From: Chryseobacterium nakagawai
GTDB lineage: Bacteria > Bacteroidota > Bacteroidia > Flavobacteriales > Weeksellaceae
Assembly: GCF_900637665.1 (NCBI RefSeq)
Contig: NZ_LR134386.1
Location: 1,790,501 to 1,854,500 of the forward strand
DNA: 64,000 nt
Reading direction: 5' to 3'
The position numbers were made by a program, and so were the translations under genes. Under the pieces are notes generated by a model that ran no database searches, was not told where the DNA came from, and worked only from the letters and a program-made list of their open reading frames with translations. This document shows, one piece after another, positions 52,301-61,052 of this stretch (within the stretch, counting starts at the first letter, position 1; the number at the start of each line of letters is the position of its first letter).

Positions 52301-53955
52301 AATTAGAAGTTAATAAAAGTGATGCCATCATTGAGGCAATGAAGGATGGTTATGAGAAAGAAATAGCTCAAATTGCTCTTCAGGAAAAAAGGAAGAAAGT
52401 TGAAATTGACAAAAAAAGAGTTGGACAAACAGAAATTGATATTCTTCAGAAAAAAATAAATCTGGCTAAAGGTGATGACAAGTTGCTTTTTCAGGCATTG
52501 ATGGATTCATGGTTGAGTAATAATAAAGCCTTGGATCAATATAAGCAATCTTTGCAAGATATTTCTGATAACAAAAGACGAACTGCGAAATTTAAAAGTG
52601 ATCAAAAAGATAACAGCGATAAACAAATTGTTCATGAGGCTGCTTTGGCAAAATTACAAGAGGATTTTAATAAAGAAATAGCTCAATATTCAACTTTAGC
52701 ATCTTTAAAAGATTCATTAAAGGGGAGGATTGAAACAAAGGAGTTAAACAAAATAAAATCTTGGTCAGAAGGTAGAGAAGCTCTTCAAAAGCTTTATAAT
52801 AAAAAAGAAATTGACTTACAGGTTGCCCACCTTGAAGCAATGGTTACAATCTATTCTGGTTTTGATCTATCACTTCTTACGGAAGAACAACAAAAAGAAG
52901 TTTTGAAATTTATTTCTGAGGCCGGTAATAAAATTGCAGAGCTGAAAGCGAAAGCGAAAGCACAAGATCAGGATAAGCAAGATAAAACAAAAGGAGACCT
53001 TGGTAAAGATAATTCTGTTGATATACTTGGATTAAATCAGACACAATGGATTCAGATGTTTGATAATATTGAAAAAGGGACTGATATGCTTGGTACTATG
53101 TCAGGTGCCGTAGTTGCATTGCAGAATGCTTTTTCTCTTTACTATAAATATGTAGAAACTAATGAAAAAAGACAACTTTCGACTTATGAAAAAAACACTG
53201 AATCTAAAAAGAAAAGGTTAAAACAACAATTAGATAGTGGTATTATAAATCAGGAAACTTATAAAAAGTTAACCATAGAAGCTGACACTGAGCTGGAAAA
53301 GAAAAAAGCACAGCTTGCGGCCAAAGCTGCGAAAAGAGAAAGAGATATGCAAATTGCCAATATCATTGGGAATACAGCTCTTGGAATTATGAAAGTCTGG
53401 TCCGATCCTGGATATCCTATGGCTATTCCTTTATCTATTGCGGTGGGAGCTTTAGGAGCTGTTCAATTAGCAAATGTAATTTCAACGCCTTTACCTACTG
53501 CAGAAGGATATGAAGGTGGTTTCAATACTGAATATCCAATAATTAGAGAACAAGATGGCAGAAGATTTAATGTAAAACGAAAAAAACTTGTTAGCGGGGC
53601 AGTTGATCGACCAACTCATTTTATAGCCGGTGAAAATGGTGTTGAAATGGTTATTGATAATCCTACCTGGACAACTTATTCTCCTGCATTAAAACAGGCT
53701 ATTTACAGTGCTAATGCTAAAGCCAGAGGCTATGAATATGGTTATAATATAAATGAGACTTTAAAACCTACTTCTGTTACTTCTGAGGAATCGAATTTAT
53801 TATTGGCAAACGCTTTAATTAAATATTCAGGAGTAATGGAAAAAATTCAGGAAAAAGGAATTCCAACGTATATTGTTAAGAATGCGAGAAATGGAAAAGA
53901 ATTAGGTGAAATGATAAAGGCTTATGATGATTTAGTTAATAAAAATATACATTAA
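49360..53955 (+). CDS. Tail tape measure protein (TP901 type)
   Basis: The 1531-residue protein sets tail length and helps DNA entry. A long N-terminal coiled coil (about 20-220) precedes the TP901-type core at about 230-480 (DFDTRTKKIDLLKIAEVGGRLGVAKGEI, GALPPAMKPPLNTLLGFGSALEESG). Hydrophobic segments follow at about 580-700, then a second coiled-coil stretch (Lys/Glu-rich) and a C-terminal membrane-active-looking stretch around 1330-1370. By the usual 1.5 angstrom per residue rule the tail would be long. ATG 49360 fits the promoter. Confidence 0.88.
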   Translation: MASGKQIRDEIMRMTIAVNSDPAQREIHNLNSKIQEFSNANKNLANSQKDLMKQRKSDEQAIGKYGVEIDKLKQKQRQNQDVTDAEIRLLKNKQLQFEKGSKQYHSIQEKINNVQAKATTTTKSLDVAIANLTSKQEKHNYTLEIAKNEYSKVTHEIESNNRVISENKARIEELTKSLDINRLTVSQLKREAEQLRAQLEHVIPSTPEAKALEERLKAIRERLAEVNDGADDGSDSFGTLSEQFNQYAGVITATLGTLAGLTLSIQEVIDRNNEMTDAMSAVEKTTGMAKNEVEELARAFSDFDTRTKKIDLLKIAEVGGRLGVAKGEIKDFTQEVDKAYVALGDSWKGGVDNLADSLGRIASLYKETKKLPIAESINQVGSALNELAAQGASSEQNIAEFVTRLGALPPAMKPPLNTLLGFGSALEESGINAEIGASGFGKFIRVASTNAQGFAQVMRVPVAQVKEMINTNPAEFFLKFSEGLKGLDTIQLGSILDYLKLNDNEVQRVIGSATENTDKFRKSVEVASNAVKEGTSLQDEFNKVNNNAAAIYEKIQRKIAESFTAKVFAEFLETAVNAFGRFIGVVEDASGIATGFRNTLIFLTKVIAVLAATTLSYNYITGVYNALLTTTTERVLGLTIVEKARNLVSAIGRTLNTLYTMGLALMGAGYALVTRNTAQATFAMQGFNAAARANPLGIILTLVTLVATAYFAFSKEADNAKNAQKSLNDVMKEGVKNAAQEITQLEISYNKAIKAKEGTNERKKAIEALQKQFPAYFGNLDAEKAKNSDLRKSYLELRDAIVASARAKAAQSELEKREAERLKRDEEWRQRMIDEQKRNMEIKSRGSGQTELGADSGENIQYVDNSTLLEASNKRVKDLIDERIAFKKKDIADDKYYLLEVENNNAKAAKLRGDEKDPKSSYYVPDPDGDKAAKKAEQERKKAERERIAAEKKAAREARQHENENNKMRKNGEDAEQLARELEVNKSDAIIEAMKDGYEKEIAQIALQEKRKKVEIDKKRVGQTEIDILQKKINLAKGDDKLLFQALMDSWLSNNKALDQYKQSLQDISDNKRRTAKFKSDQKDNSDKQIVHEAALAKLQEDFNKEIAQYSTLASLKDSLKGRIETKELNKIKSWSEGREALQKLYNKKEIDLQVAHLEAMVTIYSGFDLSLLTEEQQKEVLKFISEAGNKIAELKAKAKAQDQDKQDKTKGDLGKDNSVDILGLNQTQWIQMFDNIEKGTDMLGTMSGAVVALQNAFSLYYKYVETNEKRQLSTYEKNTESKKKRLKQQLDSGIINQETYKKLTIEADTELEKKKAQLAAKAAKRERDMQIANIIGNTALGIMKVWSDPGYPMAIPLSIAVGALGAVQLANVISTPLPTAEGYEGGFNTEYPIIREQDGRRFNVKRKKLVSGAVDRPTHFIAGENGVEMVIDNPTWTTYSPALKQAIYSANAKARGYEYGYNINETLKPTSVTSEESNLLLANALIKYSGVMEKIQEKGIPTYIVKNARNGKELGEMIKAYDDLVNKNIH

Positions 53956-53956
53956 T

Positions 53957-55870
53957 ATGAATTTTATAATTGATTTCAGAAATGGTGGTCAGCAAAAGTT
54001 GGAATGGGATGCAAATCAAGACATTCCAAATCCTGCTTCTTTAATATTAGATTTAACATTTAATAAAGCAAAAGATGCTGAAGTTAGATTTGATATTAAA
54101 ACAAATGATTCTGTTAAACAATGGATTATTTTATCTGGTTCAGCAATTGCCGGAAACGTTATTTCGATTCCAGAATCAAATTACATGGGTGCTGGTATAG
54201 AAATAGCACAAGTTTCAAGAACGTTGCACCTTTCCTTAGATAATATTAGTAATCTACCCAATGGAGAATACACTACTGAATTGAAATTTGAATGCTTTTC
54301 AAAATATAATACTAATGGAAATTATATTTTAACTGACAGTGATTCTTACATTATTACTCTTAGTATTAGTAATAATGAAAGTGTTATAATTAAGGTTGAC
54401 AAAGAAGAATACAATGTTTTTTTTAATCGGACAACCGGGGAATTATCTGGAGAAAAAAGTGTACTGATTTTTAATAATTCAAAACCAAACTTGTTAAATT
54501 TTAAATCAGAATATTTTCTTGAAAAAAATGGATTCACAGACCATTTTGATTTAAATATAGCTAACATTGGAATGGGTTCTGATTTACCTATTAATGGTTT
54601 GGTAAAGGTCATCGGAGGAGTTTTTCTTGAGAATTTAAGAAGAATAGCTAATGTAATGATTAATTTATATATTGGAGAAAATGAAAAGATTTTTTCTGAT
54701 AAAAATCAAATTAGTTTTACAATAACTAAGTCAAATAATGAAAAAGATTTTAAAAGATTCTATCTTATGAATCCGGGGAATAAATCTTTTACTATTACTT
54801 CACCTTCTTGGTTAAATTTATCAGTAATCTCAGGTAATTCTTCAATCTATATTTCTGCAACTACCGTTTCACCATTTGAAATTCCGGGAGGAAATTACAG
54901 AGGAGAAATTAAAATAAGTTATGGTAGTAATCAACTAATTATATCAGTAGCACTTAAAGTCATTGATTTTTTTATTTATCCCATTAATTCCTTACCTGGT
55001 TTTTGCCTTGATGTTCCAGGTATAGAGTTTAACAAAACTCATGATTTAGCCAAGTTTGTTAAGACTACTATTAATACAACATTTAATTTAAAAGGTGTGG
55101 AATATCTGAAAGAAGATGTTTATATAGTACCATACATCAACGAACAATGCTCTATCTCTATTGGTGAAATTACTCAGAAAAAATTTCCACGATTTAAAGA
55201 CCATTTTTTTGAAATTGATGAAGAAATTGAATTAATGAGGGCTGCTAAAATTTCATTAAAGGCTGAAGAAATGGATTTGTCATATAGAGTATTGCGTTCC
55301 TTTACTGCGCCCGAAATAAAATTATTTCCCGGTAGAAAAAAGAACGCATATCCGCTACTTTCAAACCATTTTCATAGAAAGAAGAATCCCGGAACTCTTT
55401 TTATTAATTCAAGGATTAAGGATGACCGAATACTTGTTAGAAAAATAGATGATACCAAAAATATTAATGAACTTGTATTTGATAGTGCAATTATTAAATA
55501 CTATGATTATCCCCAATATAAAAATATTTTGAATTTTCATTTTGAAAATGATAACTATTCACCGGAATGGTTTTCTTTTACAGGAGAGTATAAGATATCA
55601 ACAGAATACAATCATATCTATGCTAAAAATATATTTAAAAATCAAAATGAGAAGTTTGATTTTAGTAAGGTAAAGAGTTTAATCCTTAATTCTGGTTATT
55701 TTCTAAAAGATGAAATTAATTTACTCTCAAAAATCATTGAAAGTAAATTGGTTTTTATTAAGATAGAAAATAAAGTGTATAGATGTTTTTCAACTACACA
55801 AAAACTAATTACTGAGGATTCTTCAGAGGAATTACCAAATCGAGATTTAGAATTTTTAATTGTTGAATAA
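53957..55870 (+). CDS. Distal tail protein with Ig-like (BACON-like) domains
   Basis: The 637-residue protein starts 1 base after the tape measure stop. Its N-terminal two thirds look like beta-sandwich repeats; one (PSWLNLSVISGNSSIYISATTV...) resembles BACON-type domains common in Bacteroidetes. The C-terminal third is mixed. Position after the tape measure fits a distal tail or baseplate protein. The stop overlaps the next start by one base. Confidence 0.65.
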   Translation: MNFIIDFRNGGQQKLEWDANQDIPNPASLILDLTFNKAKDAEVRFDIKTNDSVKQWIILSGSAIAGNVISIPESNYMGAGIEIAQVSRTLHLSLDNISNLPNGEYTTELKFECFSKYNTNGNYILTDSDSYIITLSISNNESVIIKVDKEEYNVFFNRTTGELSGEKSVLIFNNSKPNLLNFKSEYFLEKNGFTDHFDLNIANIGMGSDLPINGLVKVIGGVFLENLRRIANVMINLYIGENEKIFSDKNQISFTITKSNNEKDFKRFYLMNPGNKSFTITSPSWLNLSVISGNSSIYISATTVSPFEIPGGNYRGEIKISYGSNQLIISVALKVIDFFIYPINSLPGFCLDVPGIEFNKTHDLAKFVKTTINTTFNLKGVEYLKEDVYIVPYINEQCSISIGEITQKKFPRFKDHFFEIDEEIELMRAAKISLKAEEMDLSYRVLRSFTAPEIKLFPGRKKNAYPLLSNHFHRKKNPGTLFINSRIKDDRILVRKIDDTKNINELVFDSAIIKYYDYPQYKNILNFHFENDNYSPEWFSFTGEYKISTEYNHIYAKNIFKNQNEKFDFSKVKSLILNSGYFLKDEINLLSKIIESKLVFIKIENKVYRCFSTTQKLITEDSSEELPNRDLEFLIVE

Positions 55871-57732
55871 TGGAAATATATTTTTATACAAATAATAATA
55901 AAGTTCTCAATTTGAGTGGTCAGAAGATTTCTGTAAGGGAAAGTAATTATAAAATAAGTAAAGCAATTACTACAAAATTTACATTTCCTTTTGAATTTTA
56001 CATGGACGAAGAATTTTTGTTAGCATTTGGAGATTTTGTTAGCCTTGAATCTAGTGAGCTTGATAGTATTATTGATGGACATTTTTTGTTTGAAAGTAAA
56101 TTATATGAGGCAAAATTGACATTCTTATCTACTGAAGGAAATTTTATGACGGCCCAAATTGATTATGGTTTTGAAGAACTTCCGAATTGGAATAAAAAAT
56201 TGTCAGACCTTCAATGGGATAAAATAGATGTTTTGGATATACATAAATATGCTCAAACTGTTTGTGGTAAAACATATCCGGAAGTATATTTTAATTTTCC
56301 AAGAATATTTACCAAAAAATTTAATAACGAAGATAAAGTATGGGATGCATTTAATGGCTATTATAATAATTTAAATGAAGATGGTAGTGAAATGATTAGG
56401 AATTATGTTGATGCTTCTGGTAATATATTTAATGTAAATATTATTCATCCTTGCATATATTATATTTATTTATTAAAAAAATGTTTCTCTGATATCGGGT
56501 TACAGTTGCAAGGAGATATTTTAACAGATACAATGTTTAAAGATGCTTACGTGTTTTCCGGGACTGATTATTTTAATAAAAAAGATCAGTTTTTTAACAA
56601 CTACACTGTTTCAGTAAATGAAATTGATTCTGTAGAGAATATATTCTGGTATGGAGAATGGTCTAATGGATGGCATTTTGATTATAGAATTGATAAACAA
56701 ACTTACATTGATGATGTTGTATTGAATTTTACTGACAAACTTTATATTAATGGAAGATTCTATGCAAAAGTGATGCAAAAAACAACCGTTAAAATGAGAA
56801 TACAGTTAAATGGAAATGATATTTGGAGCCATGAACAATATTGCAATGAATTTATGATTATTGAGAAACCTTTTACTCTTGGACTAAATATCGATAATGC
56901 AACAGTAAGATTTATAATTGAAGGTTGTTTATCTAACTTTAGTGAAGGGTATAATGTGATTCAGTATGAACTAAAATCAAATTCTATTATACAAAATGGA
57001 TCATCATCCCAATCAGATGATGCAGTAATAGAAAATTCAAATCTAATCGACTTAAAAAGGGCCGTTCCAGATATGACTGTGGGTGATTTAATGAAAATTC
57101 ATCAATCCTGGTTTAATTATGAGTTTAAAATAGTGGATAATGTTGTTTGGATGAATAGGCTAGGTGATAAAGATCCGGAAAATGTAAAAGATTTCCAGGT
57201 AAGTGAAATACAAAAACCCAAAAGAATTCTTTTGGAAAAAAAATCTTACTCATTAAAGCACCTTGATTTAGATGATTTTAAGATGAATAGTTTTTACTAT
57301 GATAAAAATGGAGGTGAAATTAATAAAGAAGGCAATAAAAATACTGAAGAGATAGAAATTAATGGATATTCTTTGCCTGTTGAAAAATCTAAAACAAACG
57401 GATATATGACTGCATCTGTTAAAACAGATAATTCCTCTTGCCTTTCTCTCGTCTTTTATAGAGGAATTGATTCTGCAGGTCAAAATAATGCCATCCATCA
57501 ATCTAATGTTAGCTTTCCCGAATTATTTTATTCTAATTGGGAGAAATGGTTAAGACAACGGGTTAAAGGCTATCAATATACTTGGAATTTTCAAATTCCA
57601 GCTGATGAACTGAAAGTAAAGGTAGATGATTTTATTGGGTGCTATAATAACATCCATATAATAACTGATTGGACTAAAGACTTGCAAGAGAACACCTATA
57701 ATATTGAAATAACAACAGAAACATCTTATTAA
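55870..57732 (+). CDS. Tail/baseplate protein
   Basis: The 620-residue protein is likely the tail hub or tip component. It begins with a beta-rich domain (KVLNLSGQKISVRESNYKISKAITTKFTFPFEF) and has no protease or lysozyme motif. It is the last tail gene before the palindromic terminator/promoter. Identification is by position and size. Confidence 0.6.
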   Translation: MEIYFYTNNNKVLNLSGQKISVRESNYKISKAITTKFTFPFEFYMDEEFLLAFGDFVSLESSELDSIIDGHFLFESKLYEAKLTFLSTEGNFMTAQIDYGFEELPNWNKKLSDLQWDKIDVLDIHKYAQTVCGKTYPEVYFNFPRIFTKKFNNEDKVWDAFNGYYNNLNEDGSEMIRNYVDASGNIFNVNIIHPCIYYIYLLKKCFSDIGLQLQGDILTDTMFKDAYVFSGTDYFNKKDQFFNNYTVSVNEIDSVENIFWYGEWSNGWHFDYRIDKQTYIDDVVLNFTDKLYINGRFYAKVMQKTTVKMRIQLNGNDIWSHEQYCNEFMIIEKPFTLGLNIDNATVRFIIEGCLSNFSEGYNVIQYELKSNSIIQNGSSSQSDDAVIENSNLIDLKRAVPDMTVGDLMKIHQSWFNYEFKIVDNVVWMNRLGDKDPENVKDFQVSEIQKPKRILLEKKSYSLKHLDLDDFKMNSFYYDKNGGEINKEGNKNTEEIEINGYSLPVEKSKTNGYMTASVKTDNSSCLSLVFYRGIDSAGQNNAIHQSNVSFPELFYSNWEKWLRQRVKGYQYTWNFQIPADELKVKVDDFIGCYNNIHIITDWTKDLQENTYNIEITTETSY

Positions 57733-57781
57733 TTTAAAATATTATACCGGTCTTTGAATGTTGGATTTAATTTATTAAAAA

Positions 57782-57827
57782 AAAGATATAAAAAAGTTTG
57801 CTAATAGCAAACTTTTTTATATCTTTG
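57782..57827. promoter_or_regulatory. 45-bp palindrome holding a terminator and a consensus promoter
   Basis: Bases 57782-57802 are perfectly complementary to 57806-57826 (21 bp, AAT loop). On the + strand the T-rich right arm ends the tail transcript. The same bases hold TTTG (57797-57800), 19 bases, and TATCTTTG (57820-57827), an exact Bacteroidetes promoter for the next gene. By symmetry the - strand has TTTG-19-TATCTTTT. Confidence 0.8.
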
Positions 57828-57885
57828 AAGTAGGAAAGCAAAGGGGTTCTTTAATATTAATCGAAAAACAAAACAAGTTACTAAA

Positions 57886-58227
57886 ATGGAACACTTAATT
57901 GAAAGAGTTTGGGAATACTCACTAAACAACCCTGAAGGATTTACCTTAAATTTAGAAACCTTAAAACCTGTCAAATTTGGAATTGCAGTTGCCTATTTAG
58001 AAACACAGGATTCGTTTGATAAGGAAAGTTTACAGAAAGTAATTAGCCACTCATTAGAAAATGGAAAAACCCTGGGAGGATGGCTAAATGTAGAAAACAG
58101 TAAATTCTACTTTGATTCAATAAAAATCTTCAAAAATTCAGAACTTGATAAAGCAATAGAATTTGCAAAGCAAGAAAAACAGATTGCAATTTTTGATATT
58201 ACTAACCTAAAAGAAATCAGAATTTAA
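57886..58227 (+). CDS. Hypothetical accessory protein, Bacteroidetes mobile-element family
   Basis: The 113-residue protein (NPEGFTLNLETLKPVKFGIAVAYLETQDSF, LGGWLNVENSKFYFDSIKIF) belongs to a family recurring in Bacteroidetes mobile elements; its function is unknown. It has a strong host-type promoter, so it is probably expressed in the lysogen, and is followed by a terminator. Confidence 0.65.
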   Translation: MEHLIERVWEYSLNNPEGFTLNLETLKPVKFGIAVAYLETQDSFDKESLQKVISHSLENGKTLGGWLNVENSKFYFDSIKIFKNSELDKAIEFAKQEKQIAIFDITNLKEIRI

Positions 58228-58259
58228 CAAAGGGGAGCAAGCCCCGCCCCTTTGTTTTT
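58228..58259 (+). terminator. Terminator
   Basis: CAAAGGGG pairs with CCCCTTTG, with an internal GC-rich loop that could also pair, followed by TTTTT. Confidence 0.85.
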
Positions 58260-58291
58260 CCTTTAAATATTAAACCTTAATACTAAATAAT

Positions 58292-58933
58292 ATGAATACT
58301 TACAGTAAATTTGGACCTAATGTGTTTTTAGCTAAATGCGTAGAAAGGCACGCTAAAGGTGATGTAATAAACGTTACTACTAAATATGGAAAGGAAAATG
58401 AGAGTGAGATCTTCAATCTCATGTATGAGAAAGATGGCTTTTTCTTTTATTCAATTATAAGGGTTGATGGTACAAATACTCGTACACGAGCAGAAGCAAA
58501 AGCAACAAAGTATAATAGTTGGGCAGCATCAGCAGAAAAGAAAAGTGCTCAGTATCATGAAGCCTCCAATGAAGGTGCCGATTTTCTAAGACTAGCAGAA
58601 CCAATTAAAATTGGTCACCATAGTGAAAAAAGACATAGAGCTTTAATTGAGAGAAATTGGAATAGAATGGGCAGAGCAATTGCAATGTCTGAAAAAGCTG
58701 AATCGCATGAGAGTAAAGCTGAATACTGGGAGAAAAGAGCGAAAGATATTAATCTATCTATGCCGGAGAGTATCGAATACTATGAATATAAATTACAAGC
58801 TGCTAAAATGGAGCATGAAGGAATGAAAAATGGGACAATTCAACGAAGGCATTCCATGGCTTTACAATACGCTAAAAAAGCAGTAAACGAGGCTCAGAAG
58901 AATTTTGAGTTAGCAAAGAAATTGTGGGGATAA
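58292..58933 (+). CDS. DUF3560-domain protein
   Basis: The 213-residue protein contains the DUF3560 signature (IKIGHHSEKRHRALIERNWNRMGRAIAMSEKAESHESKAEYWEKRA) at about 105-155 and a coiled-coil end. The domain is frequent in plasmids and phages; its function is unknown, often linked to element-borne DNA-processing proteins. Confidence 0.75.
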   Translation: MNTYSKFGPNVFLAKCVERHAKGDVINVTTKYGKENESEIFNLMYEKDGFFFYSIIRVDGTNTRTRAEAKATKYNSWAASAEKKSAQYHEASNEGADFLRLAEPIKIGHHSEKRHRALIERNWNRMGRAIAMSEKAESHESKAEYWEKRAKDINLSMPESIEYYEYKLQAAKMEHEGMKNGTIQRRHSMALQYAKKAVNEAQKNFELAKKLWG

Positions 58934-58943
58934 AAAATAAATT

Positions 58944-59363
58944 ATGGATACAATCAAAATAACAAAAGATCAGCAAATATCAATTCAAAATTATAAGAAA
59001 GTAGGAATTGATATCGAGATCCTAAATGATAATACTGTGCGAATAGTTCAGAGTAGAATTATTAACGGGTATATTTTGAATAAAAAAGAATTAATTGAAA
59101 GAGCGAAAGAAATATTTCCAGGAGCTAAAATCCAACCGATCAGATATTCCTTGGATGTCTCTTTAGTCACACCGGAATGGATTCAATATAAAATGAAAGA
59201 ATTTGGATTGAATACAAATGATCTTGTTTCACAAGTAGCCTTAGATAAGTCCTCTTTAAGTCTGTTTTTTTCTGGAGAAAGAAAATTAAACAAATCTGTA
59301 AAAGCATTATTTTTTTATTATTTTCTTACTTATGAACTTAATCGAGATTTTAGAACACAATAG
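58944..59363 (+). CDS. Putative regulator with C-terminal HTH-like region
   Basis: 139 residues. The C-terminal half (WIQYKMKEFGLNTNDLVSQVALDKSSLSLFFSGERKLNKSVKALFFYYF) resembles an XRE-type helix-turn-helix. It follows the DUF3560 gene by 10 bases, the same transcript. Similar pairs occur in Bacteroides mobile elements. Possibly an immunity or antitoxin-type regulator; no toxin partner is evident. Confidence 0.6.
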   Translation: MDTIKITKDQQISIQNYKKVGIDIEILNDNTVRIVQSRIINGYILNKKELIERAKEIFPGAKIQPIRYSLDVSLVTPEWIQYKMKEFGLNTNDLVSQVALDKSSLSLFFSGERKLNKSVKALFFYYFLTYELNRDFRTQ

Positions 59364-59437
59364 TTATAAATTAAACTATGTTGGCTAAATTACGGAAAAC
59401 CATAAAATTAAATTAATATATATTATAACTTTGATGT

Positions 59438-59683
59438 ATGAATAAGCTAAACTTAAAATTAGGAATTGCATTAGGAATCTTTACTACAATATTATTGGGT
59501 TTAATAATGTTTGGAAAAGATATTGAATTTTTAAACAAAGATAAAGTTGTTACTTCTGCTGGAATAGGTGATGGAATATTTTTCAGTATGGCTGATTTTC
59601 TAACATATAATGTATTTGTAATTTGTTGTGTTATATCAGTTATATCTATCTGTATTAATATAAAAGGTTTTTCAAAATCGTAA
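59438..59683 (+). CDS. Small two-span membrane protein
   Basis: 81 residues with membrane segments at about 7-25 and 58-75. TAACTTTG lies just 4 bases before the ATG, so any message from it would be nearly leaderless. Function unknown; expression in the lysogen is likely from its placement beside the integrase. Confidence 0.55.
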   Translation: MNKLNLKLGIALGIFTTILLGLIMFGKDIEFLNKDKVVTSAGIGDGIFFSMADFLTYNVFVICCVISVISICINIKGFSKS

Positions 59684-59694
59684 AAATTAAACGT

Positions 59695-59723
59695 AAAAAA
59701 CACTCTTTTCAGAGTGTTTTTTT
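59695..59723 (+). terminator. Terminator between accessory gene and integrase
   Basis: CACTCT and AGAGTG enclose TTTC, flanked by A6 and T7, so it can act in both directions between convergent genes. Confidence 0.85.
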
Positions 59724-59757
59724 GTTTTATAAATTTCTAATGACTTTCCTATCTGTT

Positions 59758-60951
59758 TTATTCTTTTTTAAAAAAAGTTACTTTTTCAATTTCACTCAGA
59801 GCATCATCATCAACTAGATGACCATATCTCATAGTATTACTTATTTTCGTATGTCCAAGTAACTTTTGGAGTTTTGCAATACTCCCATCATTAATTAGTA
59901 TAGTTGTGGCAAAGGTATGACGGCCTACATGCATAGTAAGGTTTTTAGCTATTCTACAATTAACAGCAATTGTTTTCAAGTGTTTATTTATTTTTTGATC
60001 ACTTAATCTGTCAACAAATAAAGAGGGGCAGAAATCTATTATTTTTCGTAGTTCATCATTAATACGCATTGGCTGGAAATTTTTGCTTTTAATGTGGGAA
60101 AAATTAAATACTTCCATTTCAATATCTTTTCTTTTCAAATTTTGGATATCAGAAATTCTTAATCCAGTATAACATGAAAATAAAAAATAGCCTAATGGTA
60201 ATGAATGAATTGGAGCAATAAATTCTGAAAAGAAATACTGAACTAATTTAGATACTTCTTCAGGTAGGAGAAAAGTTGGAATAGTTTTAGGTTCCTGTAC
60301 TATAAATTTTTTCTTATCAAAAGGAAGTTTAATTCCTCTGTCATCAGCAAGGTTAATGAATTTTTTAATTACTTTAAAATCAGTGAAACAAGTAGGATCA
60401 GAATTTCCCTTTTTTGTCAATAAGTACTTTTTATATTTATCAAAGAAATCAAGGCTTAGCATTGAAAATGGAATTTCCTTTCTATATTCTTTCAATTTAT
60501 TAATCACTGTTTTCTGCTGCTTTATTGTATTTTTTGCAAGAACAGAATTATCGATATGATATAAGCAAAAAGAGATAAAATCAAATTCCGGAATATTGTT
60601 ATTTAATGCATCAATTAAAAGTTCAGGGGTTAATACTTTTTCAGCTAAAAAGAAATCTCTTTTGATTATAGTTATTTTGGCTTCAATTGTATCTAATATT
60701 ATATTGAAGCTTTCAAAGTTTTCAGATTTTTTTACACGTTTTTTTTGATCGTCCCAATATTTTTGTTCAATTTTTATATCGAGATTCATAGTTTTTTTTG
60801 TTCCGTTCTTTCGAATGATTAGGAATAGTAAAGATTTTCCATCTTTTCTTTTGTCGTTACGAATTGCAAAATTGTGTGTCATAGCCACGAAGATCTTTTT
60901 CGTGTCTCTTCTCGTGTCAAATACGTCCTGAAGTGTTTTAATGTGGTTCAT
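59758..60951 (-). CDS. int: Tyrosine integrase of the prophage
   Basis: The 397-residue integrase has a SAM-like core-binding domain (about 110-210) and a catalytic domain with Arg in YTGLRISD (about 263), HVGRHTF (His/Arg about 342-345), LLGHTKISNT and the nucleophile Tyr in MRYGHL (about 374). The N-terminal domain is of the type common in Bacteroidetes integrases. It starts about 100 bases from the tRNA-Leu 3' end and points away from it, as in many tRNA-targeting phages. Confidence 0.93.
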   Translation of the reverse strand: MNHIKTLQDVFDTRRDTKKIFVAMTHNFAIRNDKRKDGKSLLFLIIRKNGTKKTMNLDIKIEQKYWDDQKKRVKKSENFESFNIILDTIEAKITIIKRDFFLAEKVLTPELLIDALNNNIPEFDFISFCLYHIDNSVLAKNTIKQQKTVINKLKEYRKEIPFSMLSLDFFDKYKKYLLTKKGNSDPTCFTDFKVIKKFINLADDRGIKLPFDKKKFIVQEPKTIPTFLLPEEVSKLVQYFFSEFIAPIHSLPLGYFLFSCYTGLRISDIQNLKRKDIEMEVFNFSHIKSKNFQPMRINDELRKIIDFCPSLFVDRLSDQKINKHLKTIAVNCRIAKNLTMHVGRHTFATTILINDGSIAKLQKLLGHTKISNTMRYGHLVDDDALSEIEKVTFFKKE

Positions 60952-61005
60952 AGTAATAATATTTAGATTATGACTAAACTCACTAAAAACCTTGTGGTTA
61001 AAAGG

Positions 61006-61036
61006 AAAAAGGCAATTAAAAAATAATTGCCTTTTG
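61006..61036 (-). terminator. Terminator downstream of tRNA-Leu, supplied by the prophage
   Basis: AAAAGGCAATTA (61007-61018) pairs perfectly with 61024-61035. Read leftwards from the tRNA, the stem is followed by T residues. It lies on the phage side of the core, so the prophage restores a terminator to the tRNA it occupies and shields its integrase from readthrough. Confidence 0.8.
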
Positions 61037-61052
61037 TTGTAAATTTTTCTTT

